DNA of 64,000 bases from Echiichthys vipera (lineage: Eukaryota; Chordata; Actinopteri; Perciformes; Trachinidae): the NCBI GenBank assembly GCA_963691815.1, contig OY829651.1, positions 11,207,417-11,271,416 of the forward strand. Reading direction: 5' to 3'. Positions 12,700-26,709 of this stretch are shown here, one piece after another (positions within the stretch are counted from its first letter, which is position 1; every line of letters starts with the position of its first letter). The notes beneath the pieces are model-generated. The model made no database searches. It had not been told where the DNA came from and worked only from the letters and a program-made list of their open reading frames with translations. The position numbers and the translations under genes are program-made.

Positions 12700-13085
12700 G
12701 GATGTGTTACAGGCGGGCAGAGATGGGTCGAGTAGCCTTAAACTGTACTCAAATAAAAGGGTTACTTTGCAAAATCCAGTACGCAAGTAGAATTAAAAGT
12801 ACCTCTCCATCTATAGCTCTGTGGTCAAAACATCATCTCAGTCATGTCCACATTAAAAATAGCAGTTTTCTTTTTCTCTATCATAATTTGATCTGTCCTT
12901 TTCTGTCTATCTTCGTCGGGCTCCACCAATGAACATCAAATGCAAATCAAATGTTTCTCTACAAATCTACCCATGTAAGAATACAAAAATATATGCTGCA
13001 TTAAAACTACATTGACAAGTAATAACATACTCAAAAAAGTTACTGGACTACATGTAGATGTCACTTGTTACTAACCAACCTGCTT
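12700..13085. repeat. Dispersed fish repeat of GTACTCAAGTAA type
   Basis: It starts with GATGGGTCGAGTAGCC and AAACTGTACTCAAATAAAAG, followed by TACGCAAGTAGAATTAAAAG and GTACC. It closes near AAAAAAGTTACTGG and GATGTCACTTGTTACTAACC. The organisation resembles a common non-autonomous element of fish. A family name cannot be given from memory with certainty. Confidence 0.5.
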
Positions 13086-14662
13086 TGACCATCCTTCCGA
13101 CCTGTTCTGCTATTATGTCTCCCACGTAAACCTACAATCAGCAGCTTATTCAGTCTTTTTTTTTTTCCTTTTGTAGTAGTCTGAATGACAAGACAGCGGC
13201 AGAGTATTTTCTCTGTTGCACATCTCTGAGGGATTGCTTTGACTGACAGCCTTCTATGGCAGACAGCCGTTGTTCTTTTGACTCCATCTTTATTGTGCCT
13301 GTTAAAAGTTTATTTTGTTTTTTTCTGCCATAAGGGGTTTTCTTTGTCTGCTCGAAGCCATTTTGTCTTCGTGACTGACTGGCTGAATGTCATTGAATGC
13401 ATCGTCCAGTGCACATCACAATCCTCTGATGAATGCTCCTGTCATATCCTTACTCACTGTATAATTAACAAGCCTGATGATTCACATGAGATAATCTTTA
13501 AACTTCCAATTCATACCTCCTCCAAACACAGTTTCAGATCTGGATCACATATAGTTTAATTGACATGATTTTTATGTGTGTTTTGTTTCATTGATTTCAA
13601 ATATAAACCATACTTCCTGTTTCTGAATTTTTCACCCTGGTTATGAGCACACAAAAGGAACTTTTTTCCAATTACTTTTCCTAGGGGAGGCCTTTCTAGT
13701 CATTGCTGTAGTAGTTACCTGTGTGCCTATCGTTCTTCACCCAATATCTTCTCACACTTAGCTGTGACACATTTAATAGGTATAGTAAAACCAATTTTTA
13801 TTGCTTTCTTGCAGGATTAGATTAGTCTTTGATGTACCGTATGCTAAGAGTTTGTTCTTGAGAGATTAGTTGAAGGAGCTTTTTATTGACTATAAATAAA
13901 TCCATTTTCACTTGTCCATCATCTTTATATCAGGAAATGAAAGAAAACAAAGAGAGAAGCCCAGCTAGGGAGCTCAAGTCAAGTCAAACACATATGTGTC
14001 TGTGTGCCTGAGGATATCTGATTCAATGACTATGAGGTGTACTATATTCAGGTGATGTGTAACCAGTGACATCCGTGTTCTTTTTCAAGGTGTGTTGCTC
14101 ATTGAGGCACACACTTGTGCAAACATGCAATCACTGCCAGAGATCCACAGAGCCACCATGGCAAGTCAGCAGGAACAGCTCATAGACCCAGTTCGTCCAA
14201 GGGGAACTGGAGGACCGTAGGGGATATTTGCTTTGAGAGACAGGAGCAGGTCTTGGCTTTTCTAACCAACATGCTATTCTTGTTCCCGTTGCTGCTGCTG
14301 GGTGTCATGTCAGGATGGATGCTGAACAGCTCCAGTACCTCACAGTGGGCTCCTCCACTTAATTACCCTAACACGTCTGTGACCCAATAATCACGTACAA
14401 GCTTGTGAATATGCCACTGTGTGCAGACAGCTACTTGACCGCTTCTCCTGCACTTGCACTCAGTGGTGATAATGAGAGTATTTTAAGGTTTTACTGGTCA
14501 GTTATAATTCATCCAGTGAAGACACTTCTGAAAGGCAGTAGTAACACAAACTGGATGGACAGATGTGCAGAATAAATTGGTCTGATTTATCAGTGCATAA
14601 TCTATATCACATGCATTGCATCTGCTATTAAATTGCACCCTGTTGTGCACCTCTCTTAACAG

Positions 14663-14693
<31 letters not shown>

Positions 14694-15935
14694 ACACACA
14701 CACCCCACACCCTATGAGATTAAAATAGAGGGATTCACCTGCTCAGCTGATGTACTTCTAATGAAGGGCGTTATCTTAGCAGCATACGACAACTTTCATT
14801 GCAAGTTTCAGACCTAAACAGTTGTCATTTCGGACCCATAGCCCTAGCTCCTGCTCCTCCTAAATTAAATGAATTATTTGTGCATTTACTGATGCAGATC
14901 CGTTCCAAGGCAGAAAACTCCTTGATTCTCCAGTTTCCGGAATCTACCATATAAATAGCCATGCCCTGCTGCAGGAGAACCTTGAATTTAAAGGGAATGG
15001 GAGATGGCACTAATGTAATCTAATCTAATCTGACTAGACCTGAAACACACCCACGATTAAGTGACTACATACAACCCCTGTGCCCCTTTCACCTCACTTT
15101 GCATGGGTTTGGCTGGACATGGCCACACCTTGTTTCTTCACATTCATGCTGCTCACTTTCACATTTTGCTGCAAAGTCACTCCACTGCAGCAGCCATTGA
15201 TACACTTCCTCCATCACGGTTCAATCAATGGTATTTGAGGGAGAAGAGTGTGTTAGCAGTTTGGTCTCTCCTCCTGCATTTTTCTCCGTTGACTTTGAAA
15301 TTCAAGTCCACTTCTCTAATCTCTAGTCTCCTGCTCCCCAAGACCTGCTTTATCTCAGCCCCAACAAATTTTGTACATAACATGTAATTCCCCTTACTGC
15401 AGTACTGTCCTCATTGAGCCTTGTTATAGAGTTGGTTGAGCAGGTTGTGTTGTCAGAGCTGAGACTGACTCAAGCTGGCCCACAGATATTCTGGAAAACA
15501 AGAGAAATGATTATTGGCAGTGAAATATGAAATATTGTAACACACATTTGTGTCCGTAGCATATTTTACAATTTAAGGCAGTCGTAGGTGGTGTCTAGTT
15601 TTTCTTGCTGGACTCCTGCAGGTATTTTCAAAAAACTTACTGAGATGTTACCGTACTCTACTGAGTGGTTTAACTCATCAAAGACAAGACAGACGTAGCA
15701 TGAAATAAAGCAGAATTGCCTGTTCCCCCGTGTTCAGGTTGCCTGAAGTTGTGTTTTGCCTTATCTAAAGCAGTGGGGAAGTAAAGTGAAAATAAACCCT
15801 CTAGGCCATGGCAATTTTATTCTTACAAAGCAGCGTCTGTTATCATCTTTGTCTTTGTTTGAGTTTATAATAATAATGTATTGATTTTGCTGCAAAGTTA
15901 GTGATAAAGGGCCTCACCCTTGCCTTTTAACCAAA

Positions 15936-15939
<4 letters not shown>
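13086..15939. other. No gene; short simple repeats
   Basis: Non-coding DNA with a C-run followed by (CA)n at 14663-14702 and a short (TAATC) repeat near 15015-15030. Open frames up to 108 codons here lack recognisable domains. Confidence 0.5.

Positions 15940-15992
<53 letters not shown>
15940..15992. repeat. (TA)n microsatellite
   Basis: About 50 bp of nearly pure TA alternation. Confidence 0.95.
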
Positions 15993-16770
15993 TTGGCCCT
16001 ACCCCTTTTCCATTACTTAAACAATTTAATCATATTTATCAAACATACAACCCAGACATCAATCCCAGTGTTATTATGTACAACCCAAATATCTAGCCCT
16101 TCCCCAGCCTTATACCTCGTAATAATTATGTTTTTGTAAATCCTCTTAAATCGATTTATATTTGGACTTTGCTAAAGGTCCGTATTCAAACCACTCAAGA
16201 AATTCACCCCACAAACTCACATAATCTTTGTTTGTACACATTATATATGTATTCACTGTATACTGTGAGATCAAGCGTGGTATTCCTGCCTACATACAGT
16301 ATGCATACTTTTGCAAACCATTGGCAGGCTGTGGATCATTAAGATAGAACTCACTGGTTTACAGGCGGAACATATTTGATTGACAGAAAACAAATAGGGA
16401 GTAACTCACTGACAGAATACATGGTCAGTCATGTGGCACCTTTGGAGGTTGTTTGGGTCAGGAGACCAGTCAGTATCTTCCTGTGTTTGATTATTCACCG
16501 GTAAATATTCTGCCCGTCTGTCAGTGCCACTTTCTCGGTAATGGATGCTCTTATTAAGACTGATTAGATTAATTGTAGGGGATGAAGACACATTTGCTGG
16601 CAGTGGCCCTCAAGGGTAGAATGAGAAAGGAAAAAGGATCAATACATTGTGACCATCTCAAAACCTCATAATGCACTGCTGATTGTTTGAAGAGCAGAGC
16701 TAGAGGAGATTTATATTGATGTAAGAGAACTCAGGCTTTTCTCTCCCTGCCTGTATCTATTATCTACCCA

Positions 16771-16832
16771 TCTCTCTCTCTCTGTCTCTCTCTCTCTCTC
16801 TGTCTCTCTCTCTCTCTGTCTCTCTCTCTCTG
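16771..16832. repeat. (CT)n microsatellite with TGTC interruptions
   Basis: CT dinucleotide array broken by regularly placed TG steps. CACT/CAGTCACTCA repeats follow to about 16875. Confidence 0.9.
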
Positions 16833-17475
16833 TCACTCACTCACTCAGTCACTCATTTACTCAGTCACTCATACACGCATGCTCTCTCTCTCACACACAC
16901 ACAAACGCAAGCACACACGCACTAATTTTTAACATTACAAGTCCTAAAAGTACGTTATCCACCCATTTCTAACTTTTTTATAGCTAATTCAGAAAAAACA
17001 CAAACTTTTACTTTTGTCATCTAAGAGGACACTGATTGGCACACGTCTTGTGCCATTGGATGCAATTTCCTTTTCATATATGCAAGTCTGGTGATTGTGA
17101 TGCTACCTGCACTCCATGCATCACAAAGTGAGACGCAGTCAGTAATCTTAAACTCGGATTGCATTAATATCCCTAGTAGGGGTTTACTTTGAAAACCGTT
17201 TTCACACTGAGATCCTGAGATATAGCATCCATGAAAATCAGTGTCATAATGCTGCTTCTTTTCCTGGGGTTTTATTTTCTAGTGCTAATGCAGAGCCAAG
17301 CGCTGTGTGTATATAATGATAAATAACACAGCTCTAATTATTTGAAACCCCACTGGTTTTATTGTGCTGTAAGTAACAGATCAAAGCAGTGAAGAAGGGA
17401 AAATATAAAATATTAACAATGTTTTGTTTGTGCATTGGTGCACCGGGGAAAAAGCCTGAGTGTTGCATTGACAAT

Positions 17476-17656
<181 letters not shown>

Positions 17657-18000
17657 TTTACACATTTCTGTTCTTATACATGTATTCAATGTGTGGGAAA
17701 CTTCACAACATGTTCATTACCAATGGTTTTATCAGTTACTTTTTTCTTATGGGGAAACATCCTGACCTGCATCATATTTGCCCAAAAACTTGTAAAGTTT
17801 CCTGAGTGGTGCGAGAGTGAATGTTTACTGTCACGTTACAGTTGTTTCCACATAGACAAACTCCACTCTGGCTCCAGTTAAATTTATGGCAGATTGTACT
17901 CAGTTGGGATGATCCAAGTTTTGTGCTGATGTAGTTTCACTCGCCTGGTTGTGCTGATGTTGTCTGTAGGTGAGGAGAATGAATAAAGACACAGACACAC

Positions 18001-18199
<199 letters not shown>

Positions 18200-19829
18200 G
18201 TAAGGTCAAAAAGCCATCCACTACTAGGAGACAGTTTTGCAGTCTGTGCATTTTATTGTGCCTGCTGTGTGTTTCCATGATTAAGGATGCACTTGTACGA
18301 AGAGCCCATGAGGTTTATTTTTCTTTGTAAATTATAAAACATACATCATACTTCAACTAATACTGCACAAATGGCTACCCCTAATTAATGTAAACATCCA
18401 AAGTATCCTTTACAGAAAGTATATGATGAATTATGATACATTTGTGGAGGGATTTTTTTACATTTATTTTAAAGAATGATCTTATGAATATTTAAAGAAA
18501 GATATTGCCTGTTATTTTGTAACTTTTAATACTTTTGTCATCTATTTTATTCCTTTCTTTCTCTCTCCCTATCTCAGTCCAACTTCTCCCTCTTTTCCAA
18601 ATCTCCCTATATAATAGCGGTTTGCTATTGAAAGCTTGCTCATTGTGAACAAAATGGACTCCGGCTTCTCCCTTGGCTGGGAGGTTTACAGCCAATAGGC
18701 CTTAAAATGGTTTCATTTCCCATCAGCCAAACCCCCCCTGAGGGAGCATTTAGTGGAGCTAAAGGCCAATCAGGAAAGTCCAGGAGATCAGTAAAGCCTT
18801 GGTCTGAAATCAATCCTCAGAGTTCACAAGCTCCGGACTTTGGGGCACAGGGGGAATCAACTATCCATTGACAAATTCATTTTAACCACTCAGAGTCCCT
18901 TCAGAAGGACCAAAGGCCTGTCATTACCAATTATTGAAAAAAAAAAGATACATGACATAATAAATATTGTAGACACCTTGTGAAATCCATCTATATTCAT
19001 TTGCATTTTCTAAATGTGCCAATCACAAGAGACAGACAGATGTAAGTAGTTTTTTAACTGTTGAATTGTGAGCTGCAGCTTCATTTAAAAATAATTTAAG
19101 TTCAAAGTTTTTCTAAAAAGGAATATTGTATCTGAATGTTCCTACCTGTTGCTTTAACGGTATGTTAAATAATTAATACACCCTCCGCTCCATTCTGTCT
19201 ACCAGTGCAAAGAAAATGTCAGTGGATTGAAAGCAATTGGCTGTGGGGTTCAGACCAAATTGACAGAATGTACTGTATAGTAGAGAGGGTACACTCTAAA
19301 ATGGAAATGAAATGTCATGATCAGAGGCAGAGAAATCAAATTTAATACTGCAGGAAGTTCCTTTACCACCTCAGGAAAACCACAGATTCACTTTTTAGAC
19401 CCCATAAAACTATGTGAAGAAGGTTATTTGTGAATTTAAGCACCTGTTTTATTAGTATTATTATTCACTGTATTTATGTTGATGGGACACTGAAATACTG
19501 CTGATTTGGCTCTCACGATCAGCAAATACAAACGTGTAGAGTCAGCTCATACGTTGACATTTTACAGTACTTGAGACAGTGGGAAATGTAAGTCATAAAA
19601 AAGCACAAATAAAATGACATGCACTGAATAAGTTGTTTCTGCCTATTTGAAACTGCAATGTAATGTGGCACTACAGAAACAGGAATAGCTCCTCGTTCAT
19701 CACTAGATATGTGACAATATGCTCTGAACTGCTTTGTACTGCACATCTATATTCACATTCAGTTTAAAAGACCAACTATTGTCAAAAAAGAAAACGTTCT
19801 TCAGGCGCTATTTGGCAAGGGAAGGAGAA

Positions 19830-19925
19830 CAGGTAAATTAAAAGCCTTTATTAAGTCAGGTAAATTGGTGAAAAGGTCGACTGGTTTCGACCCTAATTTG
19901 CCTTCATCAGGGTTGAAAGTAAGAC
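19830..19925 (-). repeat. Possible Penelope-like or related repeat fragment
   Basis: On the minus strand, CTGATGA (19904-19910) is followed after 15 bases by GAAA (19885-19888), within CCTGATGAAGGCAAATTAGG and GTCGAAACC. Sequences of this kind terminate several retroelement families, including Penelope-like ones. The assignment is weak: no coding part is seen. Confidence 0.3.
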
Positions 19926-20207
19926 TTCATCAACATTTGTCCTCTGGGAGCTTAAAGTTTGTTTTGCAGGTTTTTCTCTCCAGGCTTTCGACACCTCAGG
20001 AAAAAGAAGGGTGTTGCATCAGTGACACCCACTTACTCCTTTGATTTAGCATTGCAGTGCAATGCAGTTCTTTAACAAAGTCAGACTCAGACAGAGGATT
20101 GACAGGTAAAAAGAAATAAAACTGATGCAGCCGAACCAGAGATATCCTCTTTTTTTTATCCTCTTTTTTTTATTCCACACATTCATCAAAAACTGGTGTT
20201 TACATTA

Positions 20208-20505
20208 GCTGCGAAGAAGAATCGATTAGCTGTCGACTATTATATCAATCTGCAACTATTTTGATAAGTGATTCATTGGTTTGACTAATTTTTCAAAGAA
20301 CAAATTCTCAGATTCCAGCTTCTTAAATGTGAATATTTTTTGGTTTCTTTGCTCCCCTGTGACAGTAAATTGAATATATTTGAGTTGTGGACCAAACAAG
20401 ACATTGGCGGATGTCATCTTGGGCTTGGTGAAACAATGATCAACATGTTTCACAATTTTCTAACCAAACAACTAATCAGTTCAATCATCATTAGTTGCAT
20501 TGCTA
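20208..20505. repeat. Dispersed fish repeat (probable non-autonomous DNA transposon)
   Basis: Contains GATTCCAGCTTCTTAAATGT, TTTGGTTTCTTTGCTCCCC, and a block ending in ATTTGAGTTGTGGACC, ACAAGACATTGGCGG and ATCTTGGGC, then CAACTAATCAG and ATTAGTTGCAT. This text occurs in large numbers in teleost genomes, usually between 'gattaatcg'-rich inverted ends, which are degraded here. Confidence 0.6.
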
Positions 20506-23500
20506 ATACAACTCCGATGGCAACAGGTAGCTCAAGCAGAAATGAGGAACGATACATTTTATATAATGTTTGTGTAATCTGTACACAAACAGAAATGTAA
20601 AAACGACAGGTTGTTGATTTATGTGTAGTTGCGTGCTGATGGTAATTCTTGGTCAGACTCAGTGACCTCCTGGAGACATAGCTGGATGAAGACAGGTCTT
20701 GTCTTCATTGTCAATCAGCAGAGCCAGCCAATGGCAACCAGCTGAGACTCAGATAAGATTTGTCCCAGATGCCTCTCATTAATGCATTTTGACTCATTAT
20801 CAGCAGCTATAAGACTTTGCTTTAACCTTGACCCTGTTATTGCAATTTCCTCATGAATCACCAGCTTAAAAGTAAAGGGCTTTCAACTGTGACTCTGTTA
20901 ATGAGACACGCAGCTTCATAGAGCGATGGTGGCTCTACGGCTGGATTGGTTTTGCACATTTCTAGAGCTGTCTATTGGTTCTGACAAATGATGAGAGCAT
21001 GATGAAATAAAGAGCACAATTCTGAAGATCAAATAACCTCAAATAGATGCAGATAAACCCTGTTAAAGATGACTATGCTATTGTAATATTAAATTGTTTG
21101 TGGATTATAAAGTTCAAATGCCTGCTTTTGTCTCGGCCTTTTGTTTTATTGAGCAGCACATGCTTTTGGTGCAGTGTGTGCAATTTTACCTCTCCTTTGT
21201 TCTCCCTATAGATACAGAAACATTGTTCTTCATCAAAATTTAGCCATTCAGTGAATATCTCATAAAAAACACAGTAATTATGTTTTGAAAATTACAGTTA
21301 TCAAATCTTAAAACAACTAGACAAATTGATCCACTCATTTTTTTTTTGCACAAGTGACAACAAAGCCATCAGATTTGAGTGTATAACTTGAGATATGTGG
21401 GCAAAATAAATTATCCATGAGATCTATTTGAACATGATTTGAACAGTTGTAGTACCACCATGGGAGGCAGGTTTATACATTGATACAGAGAGAAAAGAGA
21501 AATATCTTCTTACAACAGTAATTGGCTTGTGTTGTTCATTTAGTAATTATAGATTGTGGCACAGAGCACCGAGTCCTGCACTGAGGCAGTTACTTTGGAT
21601 ATGTGGACAGATAATTACCACCAAATCGGTTATCTTGATCACTTTGCATTACATTACATTGTTTGCATCAACAACATAGTCGGTGACGGGTGGGGTTGCA
21701 GGACTTGTATTAACAGGTAGGGTCACGATTTGAATAGGAGATAATTGCAGGTAACAAGTCTGTTCCTGTACTGAGCTTTGCAGGTGCGGGTGCATGCGTT
21801 ATTGCAAAAATAGATCCGTGCGACATTCGTGTAACCTCAGACTATGAACGAGAACGAGTTGGACTAATAATCTTAGCTCAAGGTCCACCTACTAGCATTA
21901 ACAAATTAAAGTTGCTCATTTGTCATGGAGATCAGTTGTGATTAACTGTCAAAGCATGGAATGTGATGTGTCAACTGTAATGTAATAACAGGTGGTTGTA
22001 TATGGGAAATGGGAGTTAAAAGCTACAGAGATAACTTATTACACGTTTTTACATGAATTTCAAAAACAAAAAAACAAAAAGCATTGCATACAATTTTTAT
22101 AGCTAATATTGTGGTTAATCTACTCTAAAATTAAATGAGGGATAAATACTAAAACACCTATTGCTCAAAATATGAATATTCTTCACTTGTGCCAACTAAG
22201 CGGCTTGTGTTATTGCAAATACAAACCAAGAGTGCATAGTCATCTTATTCATCATGACTGGAAATGGTTGTCAACTCGTCACTTTGCAATCACTGAGGCT
22301 TACTGTAGGTGTTACTGGCAACATTTATTGGCATTTGTTGCCATTATTGGCTTGTGCATGTGGCAACTCAGCCAGCTCTGAGCACCTTATTGCTGACAAA
22401 TGGTACAAACCTCATGAAGGCTGATTCATCGTTTTCATCTAATGGGTAACTAATACTTTTCCTTCCTTTGTATTTCAAAGAATCATCCCCCACAAATACA
22501 CCACACTGCACTCTGACCAACTGAGCTGGCCTTCGCTCTCTCTTTCTTATGTCTTAAAAGGAAATAAGAAAATAGAGAGTGGGCTGGTCGCGCTGAGAAA
22601 TAGTAGTCAGGAAAATATTTCTGGGCACATGCCCAACTGGGCCAATTTCTGACCTCATTTCCGGTCCAAATCAGTAATTTACAGCCAGCAGGACAGTAGG
22701 CATGCTATTGGTAAACGCTGCATCATTTTTCATATAGTTTATTATCACTCATTGTGTTGTTAACCTGGATTAAAGTGGATGTGTACTAAACCTTTATGTT
22801 TCACCACTCCTCTCCTCCCAGTGTATTATCTCTCTCCTGAGTGTAGTGCCACCCTGTCAGCAGGACAGCTAATAGGGCTGTAAGCAGTTAACAAGCCTGT
22901 GAAGCTCCTGTCAGGAACATTAACATAACACCATAACAATCGTGTTATCAGACCTCGCCGTGGCAACATACAGGCATCCTTTAATGAGTGGGTCTGTTGT
23001 GTTAGTGGAATTATTAGAAGAATATTTCTTAGCAGAATGAAAGGCAATGTAAAACAGTCCTGTTGCTATATGACAAGCACACTGTTACTAATGGTTTCCC
23101 CTTTGTGCAAAGCCACCAGCTAATTACAACCTTGATCATTAAAATTAAATATAAATAGTCCAGCTGTCAGGCAAAATGTTTATGGTTGAAATATTATATT
23201 ATACTATCATATTTACTATCATGTGGAAAACATCAGACTGTTTGTAAACATCCTTCCAGCATATGTATAGGGAAGCAGCACAAGAAGCATTTTGTGCTCC
23301 CATCAGTGGGAGAATGAAATTGCTTATTAGAGTATTGTTGGTAAACATATGTAACAACATATAACAACAAACATGTTATGAACAGACCAGGGCCAGACAC
23401 ACATATTGTGTGTCAAATAAACCAGGCATTGGAGAACATTTTTTTAAGATGTTAAATCCCACTGCTGTTCACTGCCGGTTTGTATTACCACAGTTTAACT

Positions 23501-24341
23501 AAGTGTCAGGGAAGAGGACGACAGGCTTGTGGCTCAGCCAACAGCTGCTCTGTAATTTACAGGTCTGCCCGCCAGAGCTGAAAAAGCAAGAGTTTTAAGA
23601 GTACTTACAGATGTGAAATTAACTACAGATCGGGAAAATGAGCCGCCGGTGAATGAACGATGTGTTCCTGTTGACTTTACTGCAGGGTTTTCATCTATGG
23701 GGATCTAAATATGTTTGCTTTTCTGTGCAAGACTTAGGACTTGGCAGAGAACCATGATTCTGAGGTTTTGTGTAGCAGCTGATATGTGCATTTTTAGTGG
23801 TAGGTTGGATTGAATTTTTAGCATTTCGTGCCTCAGAAATAATATCTGCATTTGCACTTTGATCACAAGAGTTTTTACTCATATATCTTTCACTTACATG
23901 TGGGCAGTTCCTCAGTTGTAGCATTACTGGGCCAAATGTTGTTCTAAACAAGACTCAGTGTGGAAGAGCACAGAGTGCTTGTCTTTGTGTCTGAACGGTC
24001 TCCGTATATGTGTTTGACAGCATTATCAGTCAGAGCAGCTGCAACCTTTTTAGCAGAGGTCACAGATCACTGAGACAGGAAGTACCAAGAGGCCAGGAGG
24101 TTTAACCTCTGTGGTTGGTGAACTAACAACTTCATGAAGAGGAATATATTGTCTGGTATGGTCCAATCTTCTCTCTCCTGTAACTGAATTGAAATGCCAG
24201 CGGAGATCACAATGCACTCATGTCAATAAGTGAGCAGACACCTTAAATGTAGAATAACCCTTGGTTGTATTTCTTCTTTTAGTATAGTTGGAAAAACAAT
24301 CTCACTTTCTCATTCTCTTTTTTGTGTGTCACTCTCTCTAG
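20506..24341. other. No gene; intronic or upstream DNA before the first seen exon
   Basis: AT-rich, non-coding, with no recognised repeats. It ends in the pyrimidine tract and AG acceptor of the ENOX exon at 24342. I searched by eye for an upstream ENOX exon and saw none. Confidence 0.45.
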
Positions 24342-24473
24342 ACTCGAACCGTAACATGACAATGACTTCTAGCTCCATGACGATGCCGATGTCAGACTCC
24401 AGCTCCTGGGCATCAGCCATGAGCAGCCTGGGGATGCCTCCGATAAGCATGACTGGACAACAGCTCATGCCAG
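24342..24473 (+). CDS. enox2: enox2-like internal exon (N-terminal linker)
   Basis: Internal coding exon of 132 bp. A pyrimidine-rich tract and AG (24340-24341) precede it and a GT donor (24474-24475) follows. It starts with the last two bases of a split codon and ends with the first base of another, so it is phase 1 at both ends. The 43 full codons are Ser/Met/Thr-rich and contain MPMSD, then a W-A-x-A-M stretch, SLGM and GQQLMP. This is the pattern of the N-terminal linker of ECTO-NOX proteins, ahead of the RRM. The junction to the next exon reads directly MP-DFDP, as in ENOX2, and lacks the short extra segment found at this point in ENOX1. No initiator exon was recognised upstream. ECTO-NOX proteins are described as cell-surface hydroquinone/NADH oxidases with protein disulfide-thiol exchange activity. 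Confidence 0.88.
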
Positions 24474-26148
24474 GTACCACCGCACACATGCTACATGCTG
24501 CCAAATAGGTGACACGGTGCCACACAGAAATACGCTGTATTCTACAGTGAATATATTGTTGTGGGAGTTTCTATTCCCACAGCTCATAAAAAGTGAACTT
24601 GTTAGATTTCTGTTGAAACTTGTTGTAGTTAGGATATATGCTGTAAGTAAGGTATGGCTGCCTACATGCTTAGGGGTGGGAGAAACACAAAACACACTTT
24701 TTTCGTTGTTTCCTTGAATCCACAGACTGGCTGAAAAATAGTGTGTGTGGGAGGACGTATGAGTAACAATCTTTCCTCCCCCACTGTTGCCCTCAAAGTC
24801 CCTTGAGCAAGTTGTTGAGCATCAGCACTGGAGAAGTTGTACTCATTGCACTGGGCAACTCCTGATGCGTCAGTGTTTGATTGTCTAGAGTTGCCCTCCT
24901 CTGCATTTACTCCCCCAGGCAGTTATAATTAAGCATGTGCTAGTAGCTTATTTTCCAGCATCAAGGCAAGGTTTGAAAATGCCAAATGTATTTGATAATG
25001 AGGAAATGTGTATGTTTTATACCTGTGTGGGTGGTTTTCCTTGTCTGACTGTACAAAGTCCAGCTGGAGCTCAAGGTGTTTATAGTATGTGGTAACCCCT
25101 TTAAGGAGTTCCCTTACTGTTCCACTCATCAGCAAAGAGTTGGTAATCTGAGGCTCATCCTGATGAGAACATTAATTAATGTATTTAGTGTAGGTGAAAG
25201 ATTTATGCATTTTTGGAAAGGATTTGATTTCTTGCCCAGAGTGATGAGAACAGATAATTCATATGAGGCTACAGCCAGCAGCCAGTTATTTAAGCATAGA
25301 ATAAAGGCAGGAAGCAGGGGAAAACTGCTAGCCTTGCTTTGGGGGAAAAATCAACTCACCTAAATATTGCGATTCTTTATAAAAGATTTTCTAAGTTGAT
25401 TGATTAAAATTGAAAAAAATTATTATTTCTTACCATGACTGATACATTGACTAAATGACTAAATACAGAAAATCAAGCAGTTCTGAATACTTGAGGTGCA
25501 ATTTAAAAAAAACAAAAAGTATTTATGCTAGCCTAAGCTAACTTGCTCGAAGGACAGCTATGTAATTGATCCTCTCATAACTCTCTGAAAGACAAACATT
25601 TATTGTATAGCTCCAATGAAAGAGATGTATCAGAGGGCTCAGCCTGTTGTGGTGTATAACTAGGGCCTGCTTTGGTCAGGTCACATTGGGTCAGCAGCTG
25701 AAAATGTGCCAGAATGTTAGTGCGTGTGCTGGCAAATGTGTCAAGTTCACAAGAGAGGAATTCAGGAGAAGATCATGTTCCTCGTGCTGGATCCCTTCTG
25801 TGTAACCAAGCTCACTTACAGTTAAGATACTGTATATAAACATCAACAGTACTATTATCCCTTTAAGGCCTGGTTTCTTGAACTGTGCTTCATAACCCCC
25901 ACTGAGGCTTCTTTTGGTGAAAAGTTTGACTCAGCAGGTGGAGCTAGGCCCTGGAAACACTGATGCGCAGTTTCAGCCCAATAATACAAATACAGTCAAC
26001 AATAAAACAAGTTAAGTTGTACAAAGACCATACACTTCAATATACAATATGTTTGTTCATGTTTTTCTTCATAGATAGTTTTGCTTGTTCACCAAGAAGA
26101 GGAAAGCACAGCTCACTTTATTGAAATAAGAATGCAGTTCCCTGGTGC
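24474..26148. other. No gene; start of a 27-kb intron
   Basis: Intronic DNA between the donor at 24474 and the provirus target duplication at 26149. Nothing recognisable inside. Confidence 0.5.
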
Positions 26149-26153
26149 ATGAA
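26149..26153. repeat. Target-site duplication of the provirus (left)
   Basis: ATGAA directly before the left LTR. The same five bases follow the right LTR at 33762-33766. Confidence 0.85.
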
Positions 26154-26586
26154 TGTCAGGTTTAAGCAACCTAAAACACCCAAAACTTAACAAAAGAGAG
26201 AAAGACAAGAGTTATTTTACTTGCAAGGAGAACGGACAGAGATGTGTTCAGCTACAGTCTCCTATCGCTCTGAGGTAATCTCTGCCGGACCCCTTCATTT
26301 TATTGGCTTTTGGTGGTTACAATGTATACAATGAATTACCATTCTTAAGGTGAGGGTCACATAGCTGCAACTCAAGACATATCCTGTCCTTGATCAGTTG
26401 AGCAGGGTCTGTGTTTCCACAGACCCCCCTTTTGGTGACACATTAACAATCAGGCTTATCTGATTTCCTTGACCTGCAAAGCACCTCTGCACAACTTGGC
26501 TATACACACACCCCAAGTAATGTTAGTTAAAATGCAAAGGCAATTTGAGTAAATATGAGATTACTTTATGCACATTTATTCCAACA
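26154..26586 (-). repeat. 3' LTR of the provirus
   Basis: 433 bp, starting TG and ending CA on either strand. On the minus strand it begins TGTTGGAATAAATG, contains a CCAATAAAATG poly-A-signal-like site and ends in CCTGACA. The one difference from the other LTR is T26265 versus C33440. It holds a 22-nt hairpin at 26405-26426. Confidence 0.97.
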
Positions 26587-26600
26587 TTTCCCTCCTGTTT
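26587..26600 (-). other. Polypurine tract of the provirus
   Basis: On the minus strand this reads AAACAGGAGGGAAA, a purine run directly abutting the 3' LTR, as needed for priming plus-strand DNA synthesis in retroviruses. Confidence 0.85.
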
Positions 26601-26709
26601 ATCACATATTTGTTCAAATTCTCATATCACTTTCAGTCAGCCACGTGTTTGATTTTCAGCTGTAAGATCATTTTCATGAGCACAAAATACATTTACAGTC
26701 AGAAGTTTC

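Noticed and set aside
13239..13559. 106-codon open frame
   Set aside because: No family resemblance and no supporting signals.
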